Shown: positions 1 to 11,686 of the stretch, piece by piece | How positions within the stretch are numbered: position 1 is the first letter of the stretch | Layout of the letters: every line of letters starts with the position of its first letter | Source of the DNA: Luzula sylvatica | Lineage: Eukaryota; Streptophyta; Magnoliopsida; Poales; Juncaceae | Length of the DNA: 64,000 nucleotides | Reading direction: 5' to 3' | Assembly (NCBI GenBank): GCA_946800325.1 | Contig: OX326959.1 | Coordinates: 17,514,862 to 17,578,861, forward strand | Notes under the pieces: model-generated | Databases searched by the model: none | What the model was told of the DNA's origin: nothing | What the model saw: the letters and a program-made list of their open reading frames with translations, nothing else | Translations under genes and position numbers: made by a program

Positions 1-2720
1 TTTGTTGCCTTAATACCTGTTCTCGTGCGGTATTTCATCATAGATCATAGAGAAGGAGCAAAAACATCGAAGATAAGGAGGAAAGAAAACATAATCAAGA
101 GATGAAAACCAAGTTCCATCAAGAGATGAAAACACAATCAATTTAGAGCTAAATCAAGGAAAAGAAGGACATCAATGTTGTATCTGAGGCAATTTATTAT
201 TTTTCAGACCCGAATTAATATCCGAGCCAAAGCTCACACACATAACAGTACCAATCAAGTCCAATAATCGAATATTAGCAATGCCGAGGCTAGATAAAAT
301 CAAGCCATCTGAGCCATCAGATTCTAATCGGACTACCCAAATCCAAAATGCTGGCGTGGCCGAATGAGATGAAGAGACAATGTTCGTTATTATATCTATT
401 TAGAGAGGCAATGTTTATGAAAGAAATCAGAACCAATTTATCATTTCTCGGACCCGATTTAATCACCGAGCCAAGTTTACACACATAACGACACCAATCA
501 AGCTCAATAAAGCTCACACAATTGAATATGAGCACAACAATCCGAGGGACAGAAAGAGAAAAGAAAGAGATGTCAAAGAGTAAGTGGCCATGCATATCTC
601 GCTCGTTCAAATCAGTCCAACCCAACATACTTCAATTGACACAATCCAAACTATCACAAATGAAACAGTTTCGGCGACATCAAGTCATGTTCCGTCCCTT
701 CACAAATCAATTGAACGCACAATCAAAACTTTCACAAAATACAACCATACCTATCTCAAATAGACATATGCCATGATATCAGGTACCAATACCACATCTG
801 CAAACCCTAATCCACACATTTCAATGAAAATATCACTGCAATAGCAGTATCAGACATGAAAAGAACTCAGCGGAACAGCAGCAAATCAGAAAGGAAAGAG
901 AAAACACAACTAAATCAGTGAGGAAAACATGCCCAAATCAGAAAAAAAATCAGGAAGAACATAAACCGCACTAACAGTCAGCATAAAAATGAAAGGATAA
1001 ACATGAAATCGAAAGAGAAGAGAACAACCAGATCAGAGGAAGAAAACATGTGAAAAACGAAAAAAAACACACTATTAACACCAAAAAAAAAGATTGCTAG
1101 ATCCGTAGAAAAGCACGACCGAGAAGCACCAAATACGTGCTCTTGACAGCACCAAATACGTGCTCTTGCAGCGGATATGTAGGCCCGGTTCGATTCCCCG
1201 ATTCCCGAGATCACGCCACGACTTCGAGGGTACGATGCGAATAGAAGGACAGATTCATACCAGTGCCAAATTGATGGCACACGAAGGGTTGATCGCCGCC
1301 TTCTATTTCCTTCGGTGTCACGTTGGTGACTAGCCCGTACGTCCCATACCGCACGTCTCCCACCGTTTCGACACGCCTCGGGTTGTCTTCGTGCGTTCCA
1401 TGCCCGCATGATTCCACAGCCCGTTACTCGATTACTTCTCCGGTTTGATCACAACGAAGAGCCACATGTGTCGCTCCTCTACCCGTATCCACCGTGAGTC
1501 GTAGCACCTCGGTCGCGGATGCACCTGCCTAGACGATGCACCGGCGAACTTGCATGATTGCGTTTCGATTCTCTAGACGGAGAAAATTATTTTCTCCTTC
1601 TCTCTCAATCTCTTCGCACTCTTTCATCAAGTGATTAGAGTCTCTTAATTTCTGGATTAATTCTAAATTAACTCCATTAATTTTCTGGTTGAACTAATCT
1701 AATTATTCAACTGGTTTTACTGATGAGAGAGAGAGAAACATCCTATATATACTCCATAGGATAAGGATGGGCCAAAAGGTATGTATATCTTCTATACACC
1801 TTTTCAAACAGAAAACTGCATACACCCTTTCAGTAATCTGTCAGAACGAAAATATTAAATCGTTCCAACCGACTTTGAACATTTACGTAAGTTGTAGATA
1901 ATCTAATTATCTTTCCAACCCAATTTGGCCCAGCCCAATTGGAGTTCGGACCCGAAAGTGACGGCCGTTTTACTGACTGTATGTCAAATTGTCGCACCCT
2001 TTCGGTATTTCATTAGAACGATGCTGATACTTCGCTCAAATGAAATATATTACAACATGAAAGTTCTAGATAATCGCATTATCTAACTAACCCAATTTGA
2101 ACCATTCAAATCGGAGTTTCCTACTGAAAGTTATACCAGTTGTACTAATCTGTTTCGTATGCCCACGAACGCGTACGTTCGTTTGTCCTACGTACCATTT
2201 TAGCGATGATCCAAAACTGTATTTCCTTCACCAACAACTCCAATCGAAGGGCAAATTCATCGCCAAAACGAACCGCGGGAAAACAAAACCCAGATATAGT
2301 TAACCAAAGCAAAGAGAAAAAACAAAATTCGTCGGCAAAATCGCCCGCAAAATCGCCATGCAGCTCAGTATCGTGAGAGTTAGGGTTAGAGCGGAGAAAA
2401 AAAAAGAAAGGAGTGAGGAGGGAGATAGAGAGAGAGGGGATTATATGGGGTAGGAGAAAATTTTCTGAATGGACACATTACATCGTGAACCCTTAGGCAT
2501 TCTTGTTTTACTCGTCTCTTGGCTTATGTGAGCCGGATGTAGATAAAATCAAGCCATCCCAGCCATCAGATTGTGATTCGACGGTCCAAATTAAAAACGT
2601 TGACGTGACCGAATGAGGTTAAGAGGCAATGTTTTACATTATATCTATTTAAAGATATGTGGGAGTGTCATAATAACAAGTAGCTAGCATTCATTCTCTA
2701 ATTATAGTTGTTGTTTTGCT
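1..2720. repeat. Repeat-derived intergenic DNA with internal duplications
   Basis: I see no convincing gene here. A stretch of about 130 bp at 289-420 recurs directly at about 2539-2665 (both begin TAGATAAAATCAAGCCATC and end near TATTATATCTATTTA). Bases 187-270 recur at about 430-510. A looser duplication pairs 1820-1960 with 1990-2130, in the motif 'gttgtagataatctaattatct ... ccaatttggcc'. A GC-rich patch lies at about 1190-1560 and contains a 26-bp tandem duplication just before it (1128-1170). The mixture resembles an old LTR-type element, but I could not define LTR ends, a primer-binding site or a polyprotein. The family is unresolved. Confidence 0.45.
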
Positions 2721-2995
2721 AAAAACAAATATGTGACATGTCGAATTTTGTTAATACATGATCATATATCTTGTGCATACAATAACAATAAATTATTAAA
2801 TGGCCATGACATAATAGAAAAAAAAAATCATTGTTTTTTTATTAATTTTAAAACATTTTATAAACATTTATTAACATATAATAACTTTAAACAAAATTTG
2901 TTAATTATTATATGCTACTTATATAATTTTAATATTCAATTATTTGCAATAATGTTAGGCACCTAAATTTTATTTAGAAGTATACGTGGCAAATC

Positions 2996-3022
2996 CAGTG
3001 ACAGATCTTGCCCCGTATCATT

Positions 3023-3083
<61 letters not shown>

Positions 3084-3219
3084 GGGGGCGGATAGTACAC
3101 AATTTCTCAGTTTTATCGTTAGTTATACTAGCATAATCACATATGTATACTATCGCTCAAAAATTTAGGAAGGAGGGGGGGTGGGTGCCTCTCCTAGTCC
3201 TTTAATAGATCCGTCACTC
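2996..3219. mobile_element. hAT-type non-autonomous element with a poly-G tract
   Basis: The ends are imperfect inverted repeats: CAGTGACAGATC on the left and, read in reverse complement on the right, GAGTGACGGATC. They are bounded by an exact 8-bp direct duplication, GGCAAATC, at 2988-2995 and 3220-3227. An 8-bp target duplication is the hAT hallmark. The 224-bp interior has no coding capacity. It carries a short TG repeat, a run of about 45 G at roughly 3037-3081 and a second G run near 3174-3181. Confidence 0.7.
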
Positions 3220-3227
3220 GGCAAATC

Positions 3228-4106
3228 ATAGCGGATCCACGTCAAATTTTTAAATGAAAATTACATTTTGGGAGTTCCAAATTTAATCGCCACGTGTACT
3301 TCTAGGTGCAAATCTAAATAAAAATTATAGGTGTCTATCATTGTTGAATTATTTGTTTCATAAAAAATAACATCAAATAATAAAAAATATTTTGATTGAA
3401 ATTTTATAGGTTCAAAATATGAAAATAAAAAAATATTTTGGTCCAGAAAAATTTAACATCATAAAAAATATTAATATTAATATGTATTTTCCGAGTCTTA
3501 ATATATTGTGTTCAATATCAATACAAATGCAAATTTGCATGTATACTTTGTTAATCAAGTAATACATGAAATTAATTGGCCATATGAAATCCTAATCTCT
3601 AATATCACTAATTACGAGGAGAAAATTTAAGGAAAATGAGAGAAGGTAAAATAACTACATGTTGGAGATAGGTAAAATAATTACCGGTTGAAGAAACTTT
3701 CTAAAATTACCTTTGTGTTAATCAATGGTCAAGATGAGATCAATCCCAAAATAAGAAGAAAAAGTTGACGTAATTCATTTTCTTTACTTGTGTATAGTTA
3801 GTTCATTTTTCCGGTGATATCATAATCTATTAGTTGATTGTTTAACACAACAATTTATATGTTATGGGAAATTATGAATTTAAATTTCATTAACATAAAA
3901 AAACGCAGTTAATGACAAACAAACACTTCTTAAATGCCATTAAAAGATGTCCTTCAATATTTCGTAATTTAAAATAACATACAATACTATTCTTAAAACT
4001 CTCGTTAAATCCTCACAATGAACTCGTAAACAAAATAAAATTCATAAACAACAAACAAATCCAAAGCAAAACAAAAGCAACAAAGAATCACACCCGAGAG
4101 ACAACA
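3228..4106. other. AT-rich intergenic region
   Basis: This is AT-rich sequence between the hAT-type element and the 3' end of the DUF247 gene. I see no exon-like segment, tRNA or structured repeat. It probably includes the terminator and 3' UTR of the minus-strand DUF247 gene near 4100. Confidence 0.5.
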
Positions 4107-6727
4107 CTAATGACGATAATAATAACCCAGGATGGTGTAAACAGTTTGAAAAACTGCCGTAGCCAACAACAGAGAACCGGCTATGACGGAGATGCCGAAC
4201 CACGTATTCATAAAGTAGTGGTGCTTCAGGTACGTAAAGTTACGACGCCACCAGGACGACTTGCTGTAGTAATTTATTTCTCTCATCATGGGATCATACA
4301 TGTTTTTTGGCATATTATTTCCAAACATATTTGCCAAGTTCTCGCCAAGGATATTGAAGAAAGTGGCAGCATCATAGTCTGATGGCAATCTGTTGTTGAT
4401 AATACCTAAATTTTGGAGCAGAGCAACATCGTTTTTTGTGTTGATCAGGGAATCCATTAAAAACACATAGCTAAACATGTATGCTTCAGTTCGCTGAGAG
4501 ACAGTGCTTCTAGTTCGCAAAGAACAATTGCTTTCCCATGATAACAAATTTAATAAAATGGACTTACGTTGTGAATCAAGTACGAAAGCTGGGATTTTCA
4601 GGATACCATTCCTAAAGCTTATGTGGTACGGATTTGAAGATGTTTCGACTGCTTCAAATTCTATTCCCGACTCGTAGAGTTGGGTAGCTGACGGGAACGC
4701 TGAAATTATGGGTTTGTAACCTCCATCCTTAAAAGGAAAACATACATAGAAACTAATAAGTTCATAATAATATAAAAATAATCCTAACATGCATTTTCAT
4801 TTTTCATTGAAAAAATGTAAACTTGATGTATTATAATTTATAACTAAGATTAAAACTGAAAAAAAGCCGCCCGTCTCGCTCTATTATGAATGACATGCAC
4901 AATGTTTTGAGTGTTTTTTATATTTGTATATCTTAGTTTATGTTTAGGTAAGTTCAATTACCTTAATTTATTATTTGACACATCAATTTATTATTTGATA
5001 CCTTAGTTTTATTTTGTGATAAAACTATTCATGCCATGTCATTGGTGATGATTATGCAGGATTGTATGCGTAGGCATATATAACTTTTCATTTGGAAAAT
5101 AAAATAAAAAAAGATTTTCTTTTATGCTTTTCAATTTCACCTAATTTTTTATGATGATGTTCGTAACGAAAGTTGGGGAAAAAATATCTCCAATTTGCAC
5201 TCTAATGTTGTTTTTAATTAATAAAATCCAATTAAAAGTTTAATTAATTAACTTCTAATTAAACTAATTAATGGTCAATGAATTAAACTTCAATTAAAAT
5301 AATCAAATTAAAATGACAAATTTAATTGAAACCAAAATTGCAGTGCAAATTGTGGATAGTTTTCACTCAAGTTTAAATTAATGACACATCAAAAAAATTG
5401 AGTGAAATTGGAGGGCATGGGATAATATTCCAAATAAAAATCAACTCAAATTAATTTAACATTGACAAGTACAACATGATTAAGAAGTAAGAGGTGTAGT
5501 TTTGGAGGTTTAATATTTAGTTATTCTATTTGGGTGACTGAGTCTATCGAGGGAGTTGGGATGAGAATCATGAGAGTCGATTAATTCCTGAAATGTAGTT
5601 TGAGAATAATGTACTTCTGTGACAAAGTCACTTCAAATATGATTTTGTGTTTGCGTATGCGAGAGGATCAAGTTAGAACTAGAAACAAAAATGCACATAG
5701 AAAATTCATTTATTTATTCCAAAAAGTAAATAAAATTAATTAACGAATATCATAAAGTTGGTTGGCTGACCTGATGATACGGAAATGGCACATGAGATTT
5801 GTAATAATAGTCGAGTAGGTGGTGAGCTGTTTCTGCCATAGTGTTACCTCTCCTATCTTGTCGATGCCCTATTGTCCTGTTAAGTGCTTCGCCAATATCA
5901 ATCGGATGTGGCACGCGAAATAATTGGAGAACCTGAAACCACAGTTTTCGTATGAGAAGGAATGGAATCTGATTTTCTACCATGAGTAGGTCGGTGAAGA
6001 GTGGCCCATCCATGAACAATCTGGGCACCGCATCATTGATCTGACCATATATAAGAATAATGAGGAACACACAATCCACTAACATCGTCTTAACAAAGGT
6101 TTTTTTTGTTAGCCCCACAAAATTCTGCTCATAACACTCTCGCACAATAAACTCCTCCTTGAGGATAACATCAATACACGATTGTAAATGAAATAAGTTA
6201 AACGCGTTACTCCTTTTAAATTTACCCTCCAGTATCTCCATCTTCGTTTGTTCTGTGTTTTCATATCTGGGGTTTGCATATTGGTTGCCCTTCTTCATTT
6301 CAAATCTGGCCTGATTATTGTGACATGGGCCAATGGAGACTACCACGGGATTATACAACATACGAAATCTCTGATCATCTACTGGGCGCCTGATCGAGTG
6401 TGTCCCCGAACAACTTCTAGACCAATTTTCAAAATCCACCAGTATTTCCTCGATCGTGGTTGTAAGAAATTGTTGTCTGAATTCGGGATTTGCTCCTTTC
6501 AGCGCTTGTAAAAGTTCATTTTCATATTGAGAAGGCGTTCGGTTCTGCACAATCAATTGGAAAAGTTCTTTCCTAAATTCGAGAGGAATTACGTTCGTCA
6601 CAATCGCTTTTAAAAGTTCACCGTTGTCATAATTTATCCGGTGCCTCCTCTTCGCTTCTTTAAGTTTATTTTTAAAATCATTTTGTGTCGATGATTCAGC
6701 CATTTCGATGCCTTGGGGATTGGACAT
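4107..6727 (-). CDS. DUF247 (UPF0481) family membrane protein, 2 exons
   Basis: Exons are 6727-5771 and 4727-4107, with a 1043-nt GT-AG intron in phase 0. The product is 525 aa, a normal length for DUF247 proteins. The start is the Met of MSNPQGIEM at 6727; the open frame runs further upstream only through a TA microsatellite, which is unlikely to be coding. Family hallmarks are the VVSIGPCHNN-type motif near residue 150, LLMVENQIPFLLI at about 247-259, and a C-terminal hydrophobic anchor (WFGISVIAGSLLLATAVFQT) followed by a short basic tail. The second exon has the usual conserved block (SGIEFEAVETSSNP, LRNGILKIP-like, LLNLLSWE). DUF247 proteins are plant-specific predicted membrane proteins; most have no known activity, although two grass members act at the self-incompatibility loci. 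No such role can be inferred here. Family assignment is confident, function is not. Confidence 0.88.
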
Positions 6728-6814
6728 CTTCTCGAAATATATGTTTGCTAGGGTTTGTAGGAGAAGAACTAGATTTGTTGTGATTCGTATTTTGCAGGAG
6801 TATTTGGTTGGTTG

Positions 6815-6819
<5 letters not shown>

Positions 6820-6853
<34 letters not shown>
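6820..6853. repeat. (TA)n microsatellite upstream of the DUF247 gene
   Basis: A pure TA run ends at the left boundary of the TIR element at 6854. It lies about 100 bp upstream of the DUF247 start codon, so it falls in the 5' UTR or promoter. A second TA run (7114-7148) follows the element, as if the element had inserted into one longer microsatellite. Confidence 0.85.
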
Positions 6854-6855
<2 letters not shown>

Positions 6856-7111
6856 GAGTTCTATCATACACCCTTTTACAAGGATATTTTGGGTATTTTA
6901 GCAATTAATTATATTTGTAAAAGGGTGTATCATAAAATTTATTTTTTATGGAAATTTTTGTTTAAATGAACAACAAAAAATTTCAATTTAGTTAAACATT
7001 AATTGATAAATATATTTGATATCTTACCTTAAATATTCATAAATGGATAATTACTCCAAATAACCTTGAAAATGGGTGTATGATAAGGAAAGGGGTGTAT
7101 GATAGAAACCC

Positions 7112-7113
<2 letters not shown>
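6854..7113. mobile_element. MITE with GGGRGTTYTATCATACACCC inverted ends, copy 1
   Basis: The left end reads GGGAGTTCTATCATACACCC. The right end, in reverse complement, reads GGGGGTTTCTATCATACACC. The 260-bp interior is AT-rich and non-coding. It sits in a TA microsatellite, so its target duplication cannot be read. The same family occurs in inverted orientation at 21024-21287, where a 9-bp duplication is visible. Confidence 0.75.
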
Positions 7114-7150
<37 letters not shown>

Positions 7151-7151
<1 letters not shown>

Positions 7152-7396
7152 GCTTGCTAAGGAGAATCCAAAAAAAGAATTCACGCGTACAAAATATACT
7201 GATGAAATTAAAAGAATATACTATTCAAATTAGCAAAATATATTATTGATTCAATATGTTAACATAGTTAAAATTGAGAATAAAATAATACATTTTCAAT
7301 AGTATATTTTGATAAATACAACAATATATTTTGATAATTTTCATAGTATATTTTGAACTTTGAATTTTTTTTGGATTTTTTTTATGGATTCTTGTT

Positions 7397-7400
<4 letters not shown>
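7151..7400. repeat. Possible second small TIR element between TA tracts
   Basis: The left side reads GCTAAGGAGAATCCAAAA. The right side, in reverse complement, reads GTTAACAAGAATCCATAAA, an imperfect inverted repeat. TA runs lie on both sides (7114-7148 and about 7401-7430). The interior repeats the words 'aatatattttgata' and 'atagtatattttga'. The pairing is weak and no target duplication can be read. Confidence 0.35.

Positions 7401-7459
<59 letters not shown>
7401..7459. repeat. (TA)n followed by poly-T
   Basis: A TA microsatellite of about 30 nt is followed directly by about 29 T. The compound tract has no coding meaning. Confidence 0.85.
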
Positions 7460-7461
<2 letters not shown>

Positions 7462-9516
7462 ATAAAAATGCCCTTAGGCTTGTTGGTTGTTTATATGGTA
7501 TTGGCTTGGGAGATGGTGTTAAACTAGAAGATGCATTGTCTATATATACACACGAAACTCTGTGACAGGTCAACAAGAAATTGGAAAATTAATATGAAGG
7601 GATTAATCTGTCTGTTCGAATTCTTTTCTATAAGAGTTACGTTATGTAACAATATAGAATTTCAATTATGTTTTTCATGATAAGAGAACAAATAATTCTT
7701 TCGTGCTAAGAACAATAGTAGAATTTCAAAATAGAAAAAAAATCATTTCATATATATTCCCAACTCTAATATGTCATCATATCATACTCAATATGTTAAT
7801 ATTACTACTTATTATATTCGATTATAATATACTGTCTCCAATATATTATAATTGTTCTTAGCAATAGACTGCCCAGGAAGAAAATTAATTTAACTGGTTC
7901 CATGTCTTCTCCTTCTCCATCTCCATCTCCATCTCCGATACGTGACAATGTTATGCTTGTGAATAATTCTTTATATTTTGTTTTTATTTCATGATATTTT
8001 CGAATTTTGTCTCCTTATACTACAAGGAATAGAGTAATTTGTCTCATTTATATTTCTATTTTATAATTTTGTCTCCTTATATTTTGTTTTATCACGTTCT
8101 AATTTTGTCCCCATATACCTACACGGAATAGAGTAATTTGTCTCATTTATATTTCAATTCTATAAAAAAAAAATCTCGCTTGGCTAAAATAGAAGATTTT
8201 TAATCCCGCAAATTTTATGAACATAATAATAATATGGATGTAATTGTAATTATATTAAGATAATTATCATAATTATTAATTTTTTGTATTGTAATTTTCT
8301 TTTGATCTAACCACATTTATTACTATATAAAAAGAGTATTGATCATTGTTTTGGGTGATCCACTTTAGTTGTTTACGTAATTTTCTCCTTCGAAAATTTT
8401 ATATTACAACATAAATATTTGACTTTGTTACTTTCTTGAATATAAACTTCTAGTTCAAAAATACAATCTTAAACTCTAGTTCATATATATCATTTGAACT
8501 TCTGATTCAATTAAATAAATGTTCAAGATATACAACTATCAAAAATAAATTAACAATTTATATACCAAACACTTCTTTTAATTCGTCCATGCGTTGTCAC
8601 ACATCTACTACATAAAAAATATAATATTAAGTGAATGGTTTTTTGTTCCGGATCACTCACAAATTATAATAAAGTTGGAGAGTGCTTATGATAAATAATT
8701 GGTCTTACTCGAGTCATGACCGTAACATGCATATACTATGTCTAAGAAATTAATTCAAATTATAGTATCGCTGTTATTTTATATATTGAACTTCTAGTTC
8801 ATAACAGCGTGATTTCTATTTTACTAATAGAAGTGCATGCTATAAAAATAAACAAATATGTTTCTATGTTATATTAACATAATGAATCAATATAGATAAT
8901 ATTTTGCTCCAGAGCAATAAAATAATGATACTTCCAGAATTCAACAACCATATACATATTTCTGTATTAATTAAATAAGTAATTCGACACAACATAAGTT
9001 TTGTCTCGATAGATAAGAAAATCATCTCTTCTTATTTTTCATGGATTTCTTACTTTGAGAGGAAGGTGAGTCACGAGACCATGCGCTTAAGTGCGTCGGG
9101 GTATCTGAGTGGAAAAGGAGACAGTACTGAGTCTGGCTATCTACGACAAATCGGTTTTTTTCTTCAAGAAATTTCATAAACAAAATCATATTTCTGCCAA
9201 ATATTATCTTATCTTGAAGAAAATCTTATCTTGAATTATTGGACACAACCATTTCAAAGTCACTTCTTGAAGAAAAATATATAATCATATAGAACATTTC
9301 TTTCAATGATAATCACAATAAATTTTGTTGGTTATGGATGAATTAGAGGAGGATAATTTGATCATTTCAAAGACCTCGGCTAGGAAACATGTGGTTTTAA
9401 TTGCATGATCAATGGCATGGTTCGTATGTACAGCATTATCCTCTTCATACAAAGGCGAGTCATTTTCAAATCGTCTATTTTCAATGATGGCCTCCAATTC
9501 TCATCTTTGTGGTAGG
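7460..9516. other. AT-rich intergenic region
   Basis: I find no supported gene. A local duplication of about 100 bp pairs 8022-8070 with 8125-8165 (shared word GGAATAGAGTAATTTGTCTC). A weak minus-strand open frame at 9303-9497 ends next to the hAT-like element and has no recognisable domain. Confidence 0.5.
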
Positions 9517-10639
9517 CAGGGCCGGTCCCAGGTTTCGAACGACCCGAGGTCTATACCGAAACAGACCCCTTAAATTATAATTGTCAAAACAAAACAAAAA
9601 AATCATAAAAAATTTGATTTTGCTTTTTAAATTTAACCATACCAAATGTAAAAAATATATTGCTTGAATATGATAGAATAACAAATTTTAGGATTATCAT
9701 CTAAATATTACTCATCTAACATTTTTAGTGCATCTCCAATTTTATGCAAAAATTAGCATCTTTACAATAACTCGGATCTGCAAAAAGATTCAAATACATG
9801 AACCAAATAAACTCGTTAGAAACAAGTTAACGGGGTTTCGTCGGAACTTGAAGCAAATAAAATAGTTACAAAATTGATTAACATAACAATAAAGAGTATG
9901 CATACAATACTTCACTATTCAAATTACTTAGGCATTTTATCGAGCACCTAGTTTCATTGTTGAAGTGAGCATGTCAGAATTGAAGATTTTTGTTCGAAGT
10001 GAGCATGTCAGAATTGAAGATTTTTGTTTGAAGGGAGCATGTCACAATTGAAAATTGAAAAAATTAACTGTTGAAGATTAAATATTAAAAGATTTTAACT
10101 ATTATTAAATTCACTCTTGAAGATTAACAAACAATTAGAAATGAAGATTAACTATTAGAAATTTAATTTATCACAAAAGTTAGGAGTTAGTGTTACCTGA
10201 TAGAATTAAGAGTGCTGTTCCCTGTAAGAGTGCTTCACATCCGAGTTCACAGCCTATCTGCTTCGCAGTTGGACTTGGAAGTCGACACAGAGAGAGAAGG
10301 GAGACGTAGCTAACAGAGAAAGACTGAAACCGAAGGGCGACGACGACGCGGAGAGAGAAGGTCGATTTTAGGGGTTTTCTCGAACGATGGAAATAGATTT
10401 GGAGAAGAATACGTCATTCGGGTTTAGTTTTTCTTAAAGGATCCGTGTGGGATAAAATTGAATCCGAGACTATGATTTTGGGTTGCCAAAGAAGTCCAAT
10501 TTGATAATATGTTGAATAAAGCTGAAAATAAATACATAAACTAATAAATAATTATATACATATTATATATCTTACAGGGCCCCTAAAAAAGTCGACCCCG
10601 GGCCCGGGCCTAGTGGGCCTGGCCCTATGGCCGGCCCTG
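9517..10639. mobile_element. hAT-like non-autonomous element (CAGGGCCGG ends)
   Basis: The termini are CAGGGCCGGTCCC on the left and, inverted, CAGGGCCGGCC on the right. This end type is common in plant hAT-like elements. Sub-terminal GC-rich 'GGGCCC' blocks (about 10577-10620) fit the same type. No transposase is present. A 34-bp tandem repeat with about 2.7 copies (unit contains AGCATGTCAGAATTGAAGAT) lies at 9960-10060. No clean 8-bp target duplication is visible, so the element is old or its exact ends differ from those given. Confidence 0.55.
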
Positions 10640-11686
10640 CCAGTTACCTCAAGTGAATTTAAACCATGATTAAAAAGAATGGAGGGTCGGGAAATTTTTG
10701 AAGCATCGAAGGAATTCTCTATCGGGGTTCATCGTGGAGTTCGATATCCATAACCTTCATTATGGGATGGATGAATCTCCTATTTACTACAGCAGTAGTA
10801 AATCTGAATGTAATACATTTCCTTTTTAAGGATAATGTACAAAAGGAAATGTTATCACGATATATACTTTCGTTATTATGAAAGTGGAATATATAGAAAA
10901 TAAAGTTGGTCTGAAGCTTATCACGATATATATTTTTCTACTAAAGATGTAACTTACATATATAAATAGTTGTTTACAAGCCAAGCGTTCTCGCCTCCAA
11001 AAAATTTCATGTATTATATAGTATTTTTTTTTATTTCTCAAGTGATCTTCAACCAAAAAAATAACTTTCTTATTTATCCTCCTGATTTTGGAAAATGTAT
11101 TGTTTTCTATTAATGTGTCACTAATTAGCAAAACATTTCCAAAATGTAATCTGTGACTTGTAATTTATTTTATTTGCATATTAATTATACTTTATGAAAG
11201 AGTGACATTCTTGCGTTTTCCATTAATTATACTTATTCCGAAAAGAATAGTTGAAAACACTATTATGAGTATTATAAATATGAATGTATTTATTAATTAT
11301 ATGTTAATATAGTATGTACAAGTGTGAAAGGTTAGACAGGGTTTCACAGAGGAGATGTGTGGACATGAAAATATACACAATGGAGATTTTACACTAAAAC
11401 GTTCACATTGATGAAAGGGTGTTGTATTCTCTATATAATGATGATTTGTGTGGTTCATTTGTACAGACAATTTTCAGTCCAATAATAAAGACTTTCTCTT
11501 TCTATTTCTTGTGTTATTTTATCTTTCGTTTATAATAGATTTACTGTTTACAAATAATAAACACACTCCTTTTGTTAGCACACTAATGCTATGTATAGCT
11601 AGTAAAAATAGTAAAATTACAAATTAACTCCTTTTTTCAATAAAATATACGAGCATAAAAAAGATAACATTTTTTACCACAAATCC
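10640..11686. other. AT-rich intergenic region
   Basis: I see nothing that supports a gene. The segment lies between the hAT-like element and the 3' end of the GOT1-like gene and presumably holds that gene's 3' UTR. Confidence 0.45.

Noticed and set aside
1180..1200. A GGTTCGATTCC tRNA B-box-like motif
   Set aside because: No A box at the right distance and no cloverleaf could be drawn.
978..1417. Overlapping minus-strand open frames in the GC-rich patch
   Set aside because: One frame lacks any domain; the other begins at a GTG just after an in-frame stop. The patch is inside duplicated repeat DNA.
2986..3168. Open frame with a poly-Gly run
   Set aside because: It is produced by the G homopolymer inside the hAT-type element.
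6828..6904. N-terminal extension of the DUF247 frame through alternating Ile-Tyr
   Set aside because: It is the TA microsatellite and MITE end read as protein; the downstream Met fits the family.
9303..9497. Minus-strand 64-aa frame beside the hAT-like element
   Set aside because: No recognisable domain, low-complexity surroundings, and no partner exon beyond the element.
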